Positions 11,259 to 22,923 of a stretch of DNA of 64,000 bases are shown piece by piece. How positions within the stretch are numbered: the stretch's first letter is position 1; each line of letters opens with the position of its first letter. The notes below the pieces were generated by a model. It was not told the origin of the DNA. It saw nothing but the letters and a program-made list of their open reading frames with translations, and did not search any database. The DNA comes from Thunnus maccoyii (taxonomy: Eukaryota; Chordata; Actinopteri; Scombriformes; Scombridae): contig NC_056535.1 in the NCBI RefSeq assembly GCF_910596095.1, positions 23,886,505 to 23,950,504 on the forward strand, written 5' to 3'. Made by a program: the position numbers and the translations under genes.

Positions 11259-12607
11259 CTTTAATAAACACGCCGAGACACACCTTGATCTTGCGGGTCG
11301 CTCGAACTGTTGACGGGGGGAAAAAGGCTGAAGTGGAGTGAAGGTGTGAAGTGTGGAGGAGAGTGAGGGATGTCAAGTGAAAAGCGGGCAGGGACTCAGA
11401 GATGCTCCGCAACTTTGTGGTGCGCTGCTGAGCAGAGCTGCCAAACCCCTCCTGCTGGAGCCGCTGTGATTGGCTCGTTGGTCTGCACCGTGCATCTGGA
11501 CCAAAGTGTTAACTTGTACAGGACCAAATGCTCCCTCGCCTCTGAATGACTTCCTAATGCGTAAATGCTGTACAAACGTCGGAATCAGAACAATAAAGGA
11601 ATGTATGAATATTAACATGATGCAAGGGAAGGTCAGAGTTAGCAATTTAAGAGTTACTGAAACTAATAAAAATACATTATATTCTTTTGTGTCGGCCTAT
11701 AATTTAAATTAAAGCTTAAAATGAGAATGACGCATTCATTTCAAAGCCAACTTTGAGCTGTAAAATTCCACTTGGCTAATGTTTGACAGACGCTGACATC
11801 TGCTGGATGTTGGGAGTCAACACAACAACAAAGCGATATATATTCGATTATTATTATATATTCTATAATCTAATCTAATCTATTGCATGTCGTTCTGTTA
11901 ATTAATTGAATAAAGTAGTGTCCGAATGAAGAGATTTAATTGGTGTAGGCGAGTGTAGCCCATATATGCCCATAAAGTAGTGTAAAGGAATTTTCTTTCT
12001 TTAGGCTCAAGGATGAAAAAGACAGAAAGAAAACAAAAGTATGAACTGGTCTATGCAAAAATAAAATTACTTAGGCTGATTGGTTTCGTATTTACGTAGC
12101 AGTTCAAATCAAAATTCCAGGACAGTAGCTTTTCAGGAGCTGAACGTGAGCTGACCGAGGGGCGGAGCAGAGGCTATTTCTCTTCCTGAACTTTAGTCAG
12201 TTTCACTTTCGCTTCTAGCTGCCAGCTGCTGAGGAGTGGGCGCTGGATTCCGCGGTTGTAGAAGAAATCAAGCAGTCAAGGCTTTTTTTTTCCTCCTCCA
12301 ACTGGATTTACATACACGTAACTTATTCGGCTCTGAGCGCTTTCAACACGCGGGTGACCCACGCTCCACTCTGCACCTGAACGCGTCAAGCGCAGACACA
12401 CAGACGGAGCACTCGCTGAGTCGCTGTTGCTGCTGCTCTGCTGAGTCGACGTGAGGAAGTGTGTGTTGAATGCGGACAGAACCGAAATAACAACACGACC
12501 TGAAGAGGTGGGACGTAAACTTTCTCATACAGACGGTCAATTTAACCCGAAAGTGCGATATTTGTGTGTCACGTTTTGTGTTTTGCTTGTCGTTTTCAGG
12601 TGTAATC
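11259..12607. promoter_or_regulatory. Divergent intergenic region between NECAB3 (-) and RBCK1 (+)
   Basis: About 1.35 kb separates the two start codons. The NECAB3 side (11259-11480) is GC-richer and likely holds its 5'UTR and promoter. The RBCK1 side has an inverted CCAAT box (ATTGG near 12079), a GC-rich GGGGCGGAG at about 12158, an interferon-response element at 12199-12215, and a likely 5'UTR intron. That intron would run from a donor after CTGAAGAG near 12507 to the acceptor TCGTTTTCAG at 12599, leaving 8 nt of leader before the ATG. Between about 11650 and 12050 I see only AT-rich noncoding sequence. Confidence 0.6.
12199..12215 (-). promoter_or_regulatory. Interferon-stimulated response element (ISRE) upstream of RBCK1
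   Basis: AGTTTCACTTTCGCTTC matches the ISRE consensus AGTTTCNNTTTC exactly in its core and continues with a third TTC unit. It lies about 390-410 bp before the RBCK1 start codon and just upstream of the probable first leader exon. A site here would bind IRF/ISGF3. That it is functional is inferred from position and match only. Confidence 0.65.
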
Positions 12608-15600
12608 ATGGCCTCTGAAGTTGCCCCGAAAGTGAATCTAGAAATCGGTGAGCGCCTTAACTTAGTTTCGATTCTGTTACATTGAGTCCAACATGATTTC
12701 ATGTTTAAATTTAGTCTCAGTGAAAGAAACTACAGTTTATTAACGAGCTATTTAAGTGTTTCTGCTGAGGGTGAAAGTGGGTCATTGTTTTGATTAGTCA
12801 TAATTACCTGTGCTCTCTAAATTGAAGTCCCACTGACTTATGTAACATATTCAAATGTAACTATGTCTTATTTTTGCACTGGGACACTCTTGATGTGTTA
12901 ATGTTTTAGTGAGAGGTAGAGAAAATAACTGCAGACTACGCAATGTATCAAATAACACAGAGAGCAGTGCCAGCCAGTGGTAGCAGCCATTATTAAAGAG
13001 GAATACACTATTAGCCTCTTTCACAGTGTGTTGATGATAAATCACGTGAGGATGTATGAACTCTTCCTTTGCTCCCTGTGCAGCAGAGGAACTGGCTCTG
13101 TCTCTTAGTGAAGCCCTCAGCACCGGGGATGGACAGGAAGCCACAAGACTCTGTCAGAAATTGTCAGAACTCTCCGTCCCAGTGTCTGTCAGCATCAACA
13201 GTCAGGTCTATCCTCAGGACTCCATAAGGTGGGACACAACTGTGTGTATGCAGCTGTCTGCATGTGATTTCCTTGTTTTGGATGTTTCCAAAACAGGAAA
13301 CCACAAAGCCCAAAGTTTTCCCTTTATCAGAGAGCAGTAGGCCTATTTATTTTCAGGGTGAAGTCTTGTTTTGAATTGGGATTATTTAATGGAATGAAGG
13401 TCAAGCATAGCATCAAGAAATTAACAATAGTGTAGAAAAAAGATTGACTGGTACTATTATTTTCTATGTTACAGGTTGAAGGTGGGAGTGGAGGATGCTC
13501 AGTCAGAGGACTACGTCCCAGTGACTGTTGTGGTTTCTACTAGCATGACAATTGCACAACTTAAAGACAAGGTAACGTAACAGCCATCTTCATTACATTA
13601 ACATGCATCATGCATCATCCTGTACTAACTCATAATCATATAAACTATAAACACTGAATTGAATCACCTAAGTCTGTTCTTTCGCATGTTTTTTCCTACA
13701 ATTTTTCCTCTAAACAAATGTTAAATTGAGGTTTCATTGTCCATACTTTAATGTATGCACACAGATCAGCAATGACTTTGGGTTCCACCCCACCCTGCAG
13801 CGTTGGGTGATTGGGAAGCGGCTGGCGCAGGACAGGGAGACGTTGTACAGTCACGGTATTCGTCAGAATGGAGACCAGGCTTTCCTGTTTATCCTCTCCG
13901 CCCATGCTGCTCATCTCACACGGCAACAACACAAGCAGGACCAGGAGCAACAACGCATAGACAGTAAGTACCACACACACAGAAAGATCAAGGCTGTTAT
14001 TTTAGTTGTCAGTTATTACTTTTTTTTCCTTTTTTATCAATAAGCACATAGCTCCTAAACTTTGTAACTCTCTGCCATTGGACTTAAGATCTGTGGATAC
14101 TGAGAACACATTTAAAAAGCAGCCCAAGACCCATTTGTTTAGACCTGCTTTTGTTTAATTTGTTTTATTTCTATTTTTGCCTTGACTTTTTAGCTGGATG
14201 ACTGCATTTAATGTTTGTTGCTGTGTCTCTTGTTTTTTTTTTAATTTTCTTTTTGTTTGTTTTTTTAGTTTAGTGCTTCACACTTTGTGACTGAAAGGTG
14301 CTATACAAATCAACTTCTTATTATCAAAAATAAACGCTTATCACAACAACGGTCCAAAGTTACGCTTTAACATTTTTGGCACTCAAAAAGTATTCATTTT
14401 ACAACAAAGGCAAAAAACAAAGCAGTCAATTTTTAGTTTTTGGGAAGTTATTACTAGCAAATGTTTTGTATTTTACCAGATAAAATGACCTAAATGATGA
14501 ATCAATCATCAGAATGGTTTGTAATTTAATTAGTTATTCAACTTATCATTTGGGCATAAAATTGACACATATGGAGAAAAATTAACGATTGTGCATGACA
14601 AACGTAAAAGCACTCATGGCTTTTTTTATAAAACTTATTATAAATCAGGCAAAACTTGTACTGAGTTATTCAGGCATTAATGTAGGATTTTTTTCAATAA
14701 GGGCACCAATTCAATACCTTTGAGCTTTGGTACCAACCTTTTGTAATTCTTCAGAGTTTAATGTTGTCTTTAAATAAATAGATGTACAAATAAATAAAGT
14801 AATAGTGTAATAAAATTAATATTTAAATTAGGCAAAATGTGATTAAATAATAAGTACACAAAACAAAGAAAATGTCCTAGCATTCGATACAAATGCTGTT
14901 ACTTGATTGTGTTTGCTTTTTGAGGTTTACATAAGGTCTGTTGAGGTTTGATACCAGCTATAGACAGATTTTTTTTTTTATTGTTATTTTTTTATCTGTA
15001 ATCACCAGCCATGATTACAAGTTGAAATAATAAATTAACTTTCGAGTTACTGGATGATAATCTGTTCTTAGGCATAATGGAGTCGATGCAAGCGATGCAA
15101 CTTTTTCCCAGAGGAGTGGGCGGAGGTGGCGGCGAGAAAGCAGCTCCTTTAGAGGGTCAGCAGACTCCTCCTCCTATTCCTCCCAAAGTCCCAACTGTAA
15201 CTAAACCTCTTCTGCCTCCCAAACCTCAGGTCAGAATCTCTCTCTGTTTCACACATGATGTCTGCAGTGTGACTGAGCCTGTAAAGGTGTCTGCTGTACA
15301 TAGTATGAGTCCAGGAGCATGCAAGCATATATCTGTGTTTGTGTTTGTAGTTGGGCTGGACCTGTACTCTGTGTACATTTGTGAACAAGCCAACGCGTCC
15401 TGGCTGTGAGATGTGTGGGCAGGAACGGCCAGAGGATTATGAGGTCCCCAACATTTACCAGCCAGACCAGGAGGAGGTTCTACGAATTCAGCAGGAAGAG
15501 CTGGCCATGATGCAGTATGAACAGGTAACAGTGCTGCTCATTAACACTACTGTATCAGGCAACCACAGTTCCTTAAATCTTTTCAGCCTTGTACCTTAAC

Positions 15601-18532
15601 TTGCATGAATGTCACTTTCTAATTTTTAATGAAAAAATAAAGTATATGGTTCACATTAGCTTAAAATAGTTTTACATTTTGTGTGACACATTTTGAAGCT
15701 GTACATTGTTACACTCCACTTTTGCAATTTGCACACATTTTGATATCCTGTAAATGAATATGATAAGTACATTGGTTTTTGTTAGCCACTGATTTCTTTA
15801 TTTATAGAAACCTGATGCATGTATTATTGAAATAGTGCAAGTTAAAAATCTGTTACTGTAACTTAAAGGGAAGTGTAGTGAAGTAAGTGCTCCTAAAGTT
15901 CATCACGATTCTCTAATACAGAAGAGGATTTTCAATAGTTCAACTAACATTACAGTATGTATGATAAATGCAGAACTAATGGATGACCATAAAAACTAAG
16001 CTGATGCCAAGAGCCTTTGCAGCAGTCTTCAGCTGTTTCACTTTCCTTTTTCTGGAAATGTAAGACTATGAAGTAATGAGTCAGGACAGTTGGTAATGAA
16101 TCTCTGTATTGTGCCTGTCTCTCTCTCTTTCTGGGTGATGAAGGCTCAGCAGGAGGAACGAGAGAAGAACTACCTGCACCTTTTGGAAATTGAAGAACAG
16201 AACCTTATCCCCAACACCACAGACACGGACTGTCCCATCTGCTTCTCTCCCCTGCAGCCAGAAGAGGGCATCGTGCTCAGAGAGTGTCTACACACCTTCT
16301 GCAGGTCAGACACAGGAAATTGCTTTGCAGCTTTGGCACATGGTTGTAAAAGTGCTAATAGTATTCTGTCTGCTTTCTAAAAGTCTACACTGGCCATATA
16401 TATATGCCATTATTTGCAAAATATGCAAAACATTATCATTTTATGTATTTACATATTTGTATTTTTCTTGGGTGTGTGTGTCCTCTTTCAGGGAGTGTCT
16501 GAAAGGGACGATAGTGAACAGTCAGGATGCTGAGGTGTCCTGTCCTGACTGTGAATGTGACAGCAAGCTACTGGACCGAGAGATCAAAGCGGTGAGTGTA
16601 AGGTGGGGCATCAAACTTTTGGAATGCATGGTAAAAAAGTGAAAAAGTCCTAAATGTTCATGGGATATAACACAATATAGAATAATTAAGTGTTACTACC
16701 GTGGCCACATTTTTATTTCAGTTGTTTCAGTCGTCAGTGATTACACAAAAATACAGTTTAAAAATAGCACATCAGCTTTGGACAATGAATGCATTGTGAC
16801 TCATAAAAAAAGTGAAAAACAATGATTTCTTATTCTTCTTCAAGCCCCCCTGTCAGATGGACAAAGTGTAAAAGAATTTGGAATATATAATATATAAGTT
16901 TTTTCAAGTCATCATTAGAGGTAACAGAAAAGTACATGCACTATAATTGATTAATTAATGAAGAAAATCTATTTAAGAATAAAAGACAAAGACGTAGCAG
17001 GTAAGAAGTTGCTCATTTATTTTACATAGAGACGAACATACAGTAGTAACACTCTCCCTCTCTGTCGGTCTGTCATTTATCGTGTGATCTCGGATGCAGC
17101 TGCTCACAGAAGAGGAGCACCAGCGGTTTCTGGAGTTGCGTCTGAGCATCGCAGAAAGCCGCTCAGAGCACAGCTTCCACTGTCAGACTCCCAACTGTCG
17201 AGGGTGGTGCATCTACGAGGATGAAGTCAACGAGTTCCACTGCGAACTCTGCGACGAAACCAACTGCATTCTCTGCAGGGTAGCTTTGTTTCATTTATTT
17301 TCTGAACTCATAAAGGTTTTCTTTATGTGTAGTAGTAGTTGAAAGACCAAACATAAAGGACGTTGTGTATGTTTACAGGCCATCCACGAGGGTATGAACT
17401 GTAAGGACTACCAGGATGACCTTCGTATAAGAGCAGAGAACGACCAGGCGGCTCAGCAAACAAAGCAGATGCTAGAGGTGGGTCAGCTCAGAGGCTTTAT
17501 GTAATTAATTTATCAGCACACTGGTCAGAAGTTCAGAGTTTACAGCTGCAGTCAGATGCACTTAAACAATAAAAAAGCATTTTACTTCCTGTGTATTGCT
17601 GCAAAGTTGTACCATTGCACTATCCAGACAGAAGTTGTGTTTCCTACATCCTTACATTTCCACCTTATATTCTACTGTTGATTATAACATTGGTAAACAT
17701 TTGAAGTTCATTACATAAAGCTTTCATTTATTTTATTTATCTAATCTCCTTTGAATATTTATGATTAATCATGAGTAAAAACTGTTTGTATTACTTGAAC
17801 TGAACCTTTCTTCACACCTTTCTTTACTCCTTCATTCACAAACCTAGCAGGGTTGGTGGAATGTGTGTTTTATTTTACATTAAATATGAATGCTCTTTCA
17901 TCAATTTAAGATTCTTTTGTCTATTTAAGGCTTTTTTCCTTGAAATGACTCAATTTTCAAACCTGCTTGAATACTGTATGTATTTACAAAATTAGTGTTC
18001 TAAGCTCCAGGACTGATGTTGGATGCTTCACTATTTTTGTTGAAATATTTGTACATATTTGGGTTATCTTTAAAGTTATATGGATGGCTGGTTTTATGAA
18101 CCATTTGAATGTTGCTGTGTTTGTACTTTTGGTCGATTGATCGTCTAAGATGTTACATTTTTGTACATTTCTATATTTACCATAGAACCTGCTACAGAAC
18201 GGGGAGGCCATGAAATGTCCCAGGTGCGACATTATTGTCCAGAAGAAGGACGGCTGCGATTGGATCTGCTGTTTGATGTGCAAGACTGAAATCTGCTGGG
18301 TGACGAAACAAGCTCGCTGGGGTCCCAATGTAAATATACGTAGAAATAGACAAAAACTAAGACACGTTTTCACATACTGTTCAGTTGTCAAGAAAGTTAG
18401 ATCATGTGTTAGATCTTTGCATATGACTGGTTGTTTTTGTGTGTTTGACAGGGCACTGGAGACACATCTGGTGGCTGTAGATGCCGAGTCAATAATCAGC
18501 CTTGTCATCCCAACTGCCAAAACTGCCACTGA
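12608..18532 (+). CDS. rbck1: RBCK1 / HOIL-1, RBR E3 ubiquitin ligase of the LUBAC complex, 12 coding exons
   Basis: Exons: 12608-12647, 13084-13228, 13475-13571, 13765-13963, 15072-15229, 15351-15524, 16144-16304, 16492-16591, 17100-17279, 17379-17477, 18186-18329, 18452-18532. The exons sum to 1578 nt, 525 aa (human 510), all GT-AG with consistent phase. In order: ubiquitin-like domain (about 62-146, exons 3-4), which pairs with HOIP; proline-rich linker; NZF zinc finger starting [13 protein letters not shown] at 214; RING1 (CPICF at about 301); IBR (exons 9-10); RING2 with [10 protein letters not shown], where Cys475 corresponds to human catalytic Cys460; and a Cys/His-rich end CRCRVN...CQNCH. 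Known role: with HOIP and SHARPIN it forms the linear-ubiquitin ligase acting in NF-kB signalling and cell death, and it esterifies ubiquitin to Ser/Thr and sugars. The start codon begins a short exon [13 protein letters not shown]. An ISRE lies upstream. No frameshift or lost zinc ligand was seen. Confidence 0.96.
14040..14335 (+). mobile_element. LINE 3' end (C-terminal reverse-transcriptase fragment plus tail) in RBCK1 intron 4
   Basis: From about 14050 the plus strand reads [14 protein letters not shown]...[15 protein letters not shown]. This is the familiar C-terminus of fish non-LTR retrotransposon polyproteins (usual form APKLWNSLPLxIRS...FKxxLKTHLFxxAF). It is followed by the tail CTGAAAGGTGCTATACAAAT and a TTATTAT end. 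Only the last few per cent of the element is present, as expected for 5' truncation. It shares the transcriptional direction of the host gene. Confidence 0.75.
14336..15071. other. Remainder of RBCK1 intron 4
   Basis: AT-rich sequence after the LINE fragment, up to the exon 5 acceptor CTGTTCTTAG. I recognise nothing in it. Confidence 0.5.
15525..16143. other. RBCK1 intron 6
   Basis: A 619-bp AT-rich intron between the NZF exon and the RING1 exon. It ends in a CT-rich tract and an acceptor GATGAAG. No other feature recognised. Confidence 0.6.
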
Positions 18533-18876
18533 GGCAAGCACACTAATGAACACATACAGTACATGCAGCTGCACGCGCACAGTCTGAAGCAATTCAGAGT
18601 GCAGCCAATGCTAGCTACAGTTATTTTGAGTAATTAAGTATTTTATTACTTTCTGCCTTGTCTTCAGTGGTATAGTGGCAAGACACTGTACAGCCGTTGT
18701 CTTGCCACTGGGGCTTCAATGGTGTGGTAACCGCAGGTGGAAATGCTACACAGAAGCTAAACAAACTGCCAGCTATGTCTTCTACATCTGTGCAGTTGAG
18801 GATACTGACTGTCTGTGCGATACAGTAAGCTTCGCTGGGATTGTCTGCTATAAAAATACTTTGCTGTTATAATAAA
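18533..18876 (+). terminator. RBCK1 3' untranslated region with poly(A) signal
   Basis: From the TGA at 18530-18532, the first canonical AATAAA on the plus strand is at 18871-18876, giving a 3'UTR of about 360 nt. It contains a perfect 12-bp inverted repeat (18674-18709) listed separately. The actual cleavage site is inferred. Confidence 0.5.
18674..18709 (+). other. Perfect 12-bp stem-loop in the RBCK1 3'UTR
   Basis: AGTGGCAAGACA (18674-18685) and TGTCTTGCCACT (18698-18709) are exact reverse complements around a 12-nt loop that itself contains the palindrome CTGTACAG. In an RNA this would fold as a GC-containing hairpin. The stem is too short for a standard microRNA precursor, so a UTR structural element or chance palindrome is more likely. 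Confidence 0.45.
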
Positions 18877-21800
18877 ATAATACTTAATGTATTTGAGGAG
18901 CCAGCAATGATGTTGTTTTCTCTACGTTGGCTTCAGAAATATAATATTTAATCTTTCTAAACAAAAATGCAAGAACATCCTCAAATATATGAAAATCCAC
19001 AGTTAACAACTTCATAAATAAGAAATTTCTTATCCTATGTGAATAATTCCTGAAGAATCTGTTGATTATTTTTACAACTCATAATTCATATTGTAAAGCA
19101 AAGGTGATTAACAGATGAATCTTATCACCATGTACTAACTCATAATCATAAACTGTCAACACTGAACTGAGCCCAAAGTCATGTCTTCTAACTAAACTGT
19201 CAAGTTTTAAGTTGAAACCAGTCTATGTTTGCTATTTTTTGCTTGTTAAGTGTCTAAAATGATTCATTTGTAATCTGAATTATAAGAAGTGGATTTTCTT
19301 TCAGTCGACTTATCAGACTGTGGTGAAGGATATTGTTTTAAGAGTTTACATTGAATGAATGTGTTCCTAATGCAGAACAGGCTGCTCTGATGCACTTAAT
19401 GACTTTGAAGTATCAGGTTTAAAACATGTCAGGTGGGACAAATAATGATGCTGTATTACTGGCAGGTGGTAGTTTATCTGTATTTATCTGTAGTTTTTAA
19501 GTGTTCATAACTCGAGGAATATAAAAAATAATTATATGTATGTGTATTGCATATACAATATATCTAATTTCTTGTATGTGTAATTTTTGGTGGGTTCAAC
19601 TTAAATTAAATCACCAGTCCATTTGTCCTCAGTTGTGTCATAACCTGAGCCTTTTAGAGGAAGACCATCTCTGCTGCCTGAACACACACACAAAAAAAAA
19701 TCAATATCAAACCCTGATAGACTGGTTGTTTTTGATTTGCTGTACCTCATCAATTCTCTTTTTACAGCATCAGCTGTACTTTTTCAGTTTCTTTGACACT
19801 CCTCATGAACTAACTGCAAAATATTTAATTATAAATGAATTCAGCTAGAGCTTATGCAACAGAAGACATCACTTTTCATATTAGGTCAACCATAATCATA
19901 TACTGTAGGTGTACTGCATGCGTTTTGAAGAACTGAAACTGCATCAGACCGGAACTGCAAGCATATCATGCTAGCATCACTGTAACGCAATGAAATGTGT
20001 TAATATTACACTCAAAGTTCAACTGAAGCAGAAAAAGGACAACTGACAATTATGAAACATAGCCAAAGCCGACAAAGTAAAGATGGAGCTGATGTAGACA
20101 AAAGACTGACAAAGGATAGCTGAATCTTGACTGGAAAGATAGCTGATGGATATTGAGTTCAGCCTGACTAAGTACAGATTAGGCTGAATAAAGTTTAACC
20201 AGGCCTGACAAGAGTTGAATCTGACAAGCTGAGGCTGAGGTAATGTACAATGGAGGGAAACTGAAATGTGAAATTCTGTAATTTTTTCTTGCACAAACTA
20301 AATCAGGTTACATCCATGAGAAAAACAAACAAACAAATGATGGATGAATTCAAAAGTTCAGGTGAATTGTCTGATACAGCGAGGATATTCTATTATCCTC
20401 ACTGTATCAAAATGGTATCCATTTGTAAATGCAACATTGTACATCTTCATACAAGTGTACTTTGCAGTTGGTGTGTACATGTGATGAGGTTCATATGAAT
20501 CAAGTTTACACACTGATGTTTAACTCTCCATACAAATATGTTGAACATTTTCACTCTAGTTTATTAGCATTCTCTTGTACAACTTTACATTAGTATGACA
20601 GATTCGTTATAACAAAATAAACATAAAAGGCAGTTAAATCATTTAGTGCAATGAAAATAAATGAAAACCACTGAGTGCAGATACATGGTGCAATACAATA
20701 CTGCTGAACAACTATACTCTCAGGCACCTCGGAGCGTCCTTGGACATGTTCTAGGTCACTTTATTTTTATAAATTTGTAGATCTCTTACCAGCTGGATCA
20801 GTGTTTCACTACCAAGGCAATAAACATATCAACCTTAATAGAGAGGTGCAATATCTTAAAGGTGCAGTGTGTAGGATTTAGTGGCATCCAGCAGTGAGGT
20901 TGCAGACTGCCATCAACTGAATTCCCCTCCCTCTCCTGTTCCAATTGTGTAGGAGAACCTACAGTGACTGTGAAACTTGCGAAAAACATGAAAGGCCCTC
21001 TCTAGATCCAGTGTTTAGTTCCTCTGTTCTGGGCAACCGTAGAAACATGGCGGCCTCCATGGATGAGGACCAGCTCTCTATGTAGATATGATGGGCGCAT
21101 TATAAGATAAAAAAGATTCTTAGTCTTAGGTCCTTATACACTAACTCAAACATACTTATGAATATTACATTCCATTTCTGCCAAGTCCGTTCCCCTAGAT
21201 GCCACCAAATTCTACACACTGCACCTTTAAGTTGATCAGTTGCTGTGTTATCCAATGTAGGTGACCTAGATGTCAGTCAATAATTTAGAAAAAAAAATGT
21301 ATTTGTAAAGTAAAAGATATAATGATTACAGCCAATCCAAATTGACTACCTCAGCATGAAGTACTCTGACAAGCTATTTGCCATGTATTTTCTGTTAAGA
21401 CCCCAGTATTCAGGTGAGTGCCACACCACTGAAACCTATGCAAACCCATATGACTTAAAATATAATTGAATAAAAATGACTGGAACATTGGAATGAGCTG
21501 GACTGCCTCTGAAATGCATTTTACACTCATAGCAATCCAATTTACTATATGGCATGTATTCAAATTAAGCTAAACCTGTGTTTAAAACAAAAATGTTAGC
21601 ATTATTTTGAAGGCTCAGGCGCTTTTTCTGATAGGAGCACCCTTCCAGTACAACTGAGAAAAGTGCCTATCAAGCTCATTTTAAAGTGATTTTGCAAAAC
21701 TACAGTCAGTGCAAACTGGGTCCCCCACTGTGCCAAACCAAAGACTATAATATCACGCCATTTTACTTGCTGTTTCTTATATTTCTTATATTTTACCAGG

Positions 21801-22923
21801 CATTAAGTGAGCGAGTGTGTTGCTGAACTACGTGGAGATTAAATCTCCCACTCCAGACAAAGTGAGGCAGATAACATACTCTAATCTTTTGGGGCCATGA
21901 AACACAGACATGTTTTAAGGTTGTGTAACCAAACAATTAAGTGAATTTACATGTGGTTGTTTTTTTTTTACTTTCTGGACTGAATAAGCTTTATACCATT
22001 CAGGGGCCTAATCTTCAAATTTACATTTTGATATACATAATGAAGCAGCTACAGTATGTTTAACTTGATAACACCATGACCATTATCTTACAGATAAATT
22101 TAATCAACCCTGACCCGAGCCTGCTAAAACTTAAGGGAAGCAACTTTTGACATGTTTTAAAGATACTGGGTCACAGAGACATTTTTTTTTTCTTGACTAA
22201 AAAAAAAAAGCTTATTCAAACAACTTTAAGGGACAAAGTGACTTAAGAACATAATAAAATGACGGCCTTTAAAACTGCCTGTGTGTCATGACCATGTCTT
22301 TACAGCTACTTACATACCTATAAACAGTGAATCTTACAGAAAGAGGATTCTAACAATCCTCTATTTGGTCTCAGTCCAGATATCAAATAGCTAAGAAATG
22401 GGTTGCGACCAAACACACACTCACTCTCACTCACACACACACACACATTCACACCAACTCTCTTAATTGGCAGCAGTATCAAGTGTAGCGAATCCACCAA
22501 GCTTTCATTAATCTCTATGAGAATAACTGAATATCAGATTTTCCTAATACCAAATATAAATAAACTTTAATAATGACACCACCGATAATAGTTCTTAGAA
22601 ATACAGTCTTTTCATTATAACAGGATGGATTCTTCATTTCCTAACACCAGCAGGTATAGCTGTTATACTGGTGCATGTTCTTCAGGAGTCATAAAAACAG
22701 TCCTTAGCTGAGGCCTAAGAAGCCCCACATAGGATGTTAAGACGCATCCTAGAAGACAAAGGAGGAGCGTTAACTGCTTCAGTTTAGAGCATACACTCCA
22801 GACAGTGTTATCGACTGCAGGGTTCACGGTGTATTTCAGTAAAGGGGTCTTGGAAACAGACCCAACAGGTAGATTCAGTCAAAGACATAAGTTGGAGCGT
22901 GAAGGGGTTAAAGGAGGAGCAGT
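18877..22923. other. Convergent intergenic region between RBCK1 (+) and TBC1D20 (-)
   Basis: About 4 kb with no recognised gene. It includes the TBC1D20 3'UTR on the right (extent unknown; a minus-strand AATAAA occurs at 20560-20565 and an ATTAAA at about 22566). There is a low-complexity stretch of imperfect CTGA/GCTGA repeats at about 20070-20245, a TTAA-flanked MITE at 20856-21230, and short CA runs near 22415-22447. The rest is AT-rich and featureless. Confidence 0.55.
20856..21230. mobile_element. TTAA-flanked MITE, copy 1
   Basis: The element begins TTAAAGGTGCAGTGTGTAG and ends with the reverse complement of the same sequence. The terminal inverted repeats span about 33 bp with few mismatches. 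It is bounded by TTAA on both sides, the target duplication typical of piggyBac-type insertion. A second, diverged copy with the same structure is at 44388-44794. There is no transposase, so it is non-autonomous. Confidence 0.8.

Noticed and set aside
17984..18592. 202-codon minus-strand frame opposite RBCK1 exons 11-12
   Set aside because: It is antisense to the RING2 exon and an AT-rich intron, with no family likeness; the plus-strand exon is certain.
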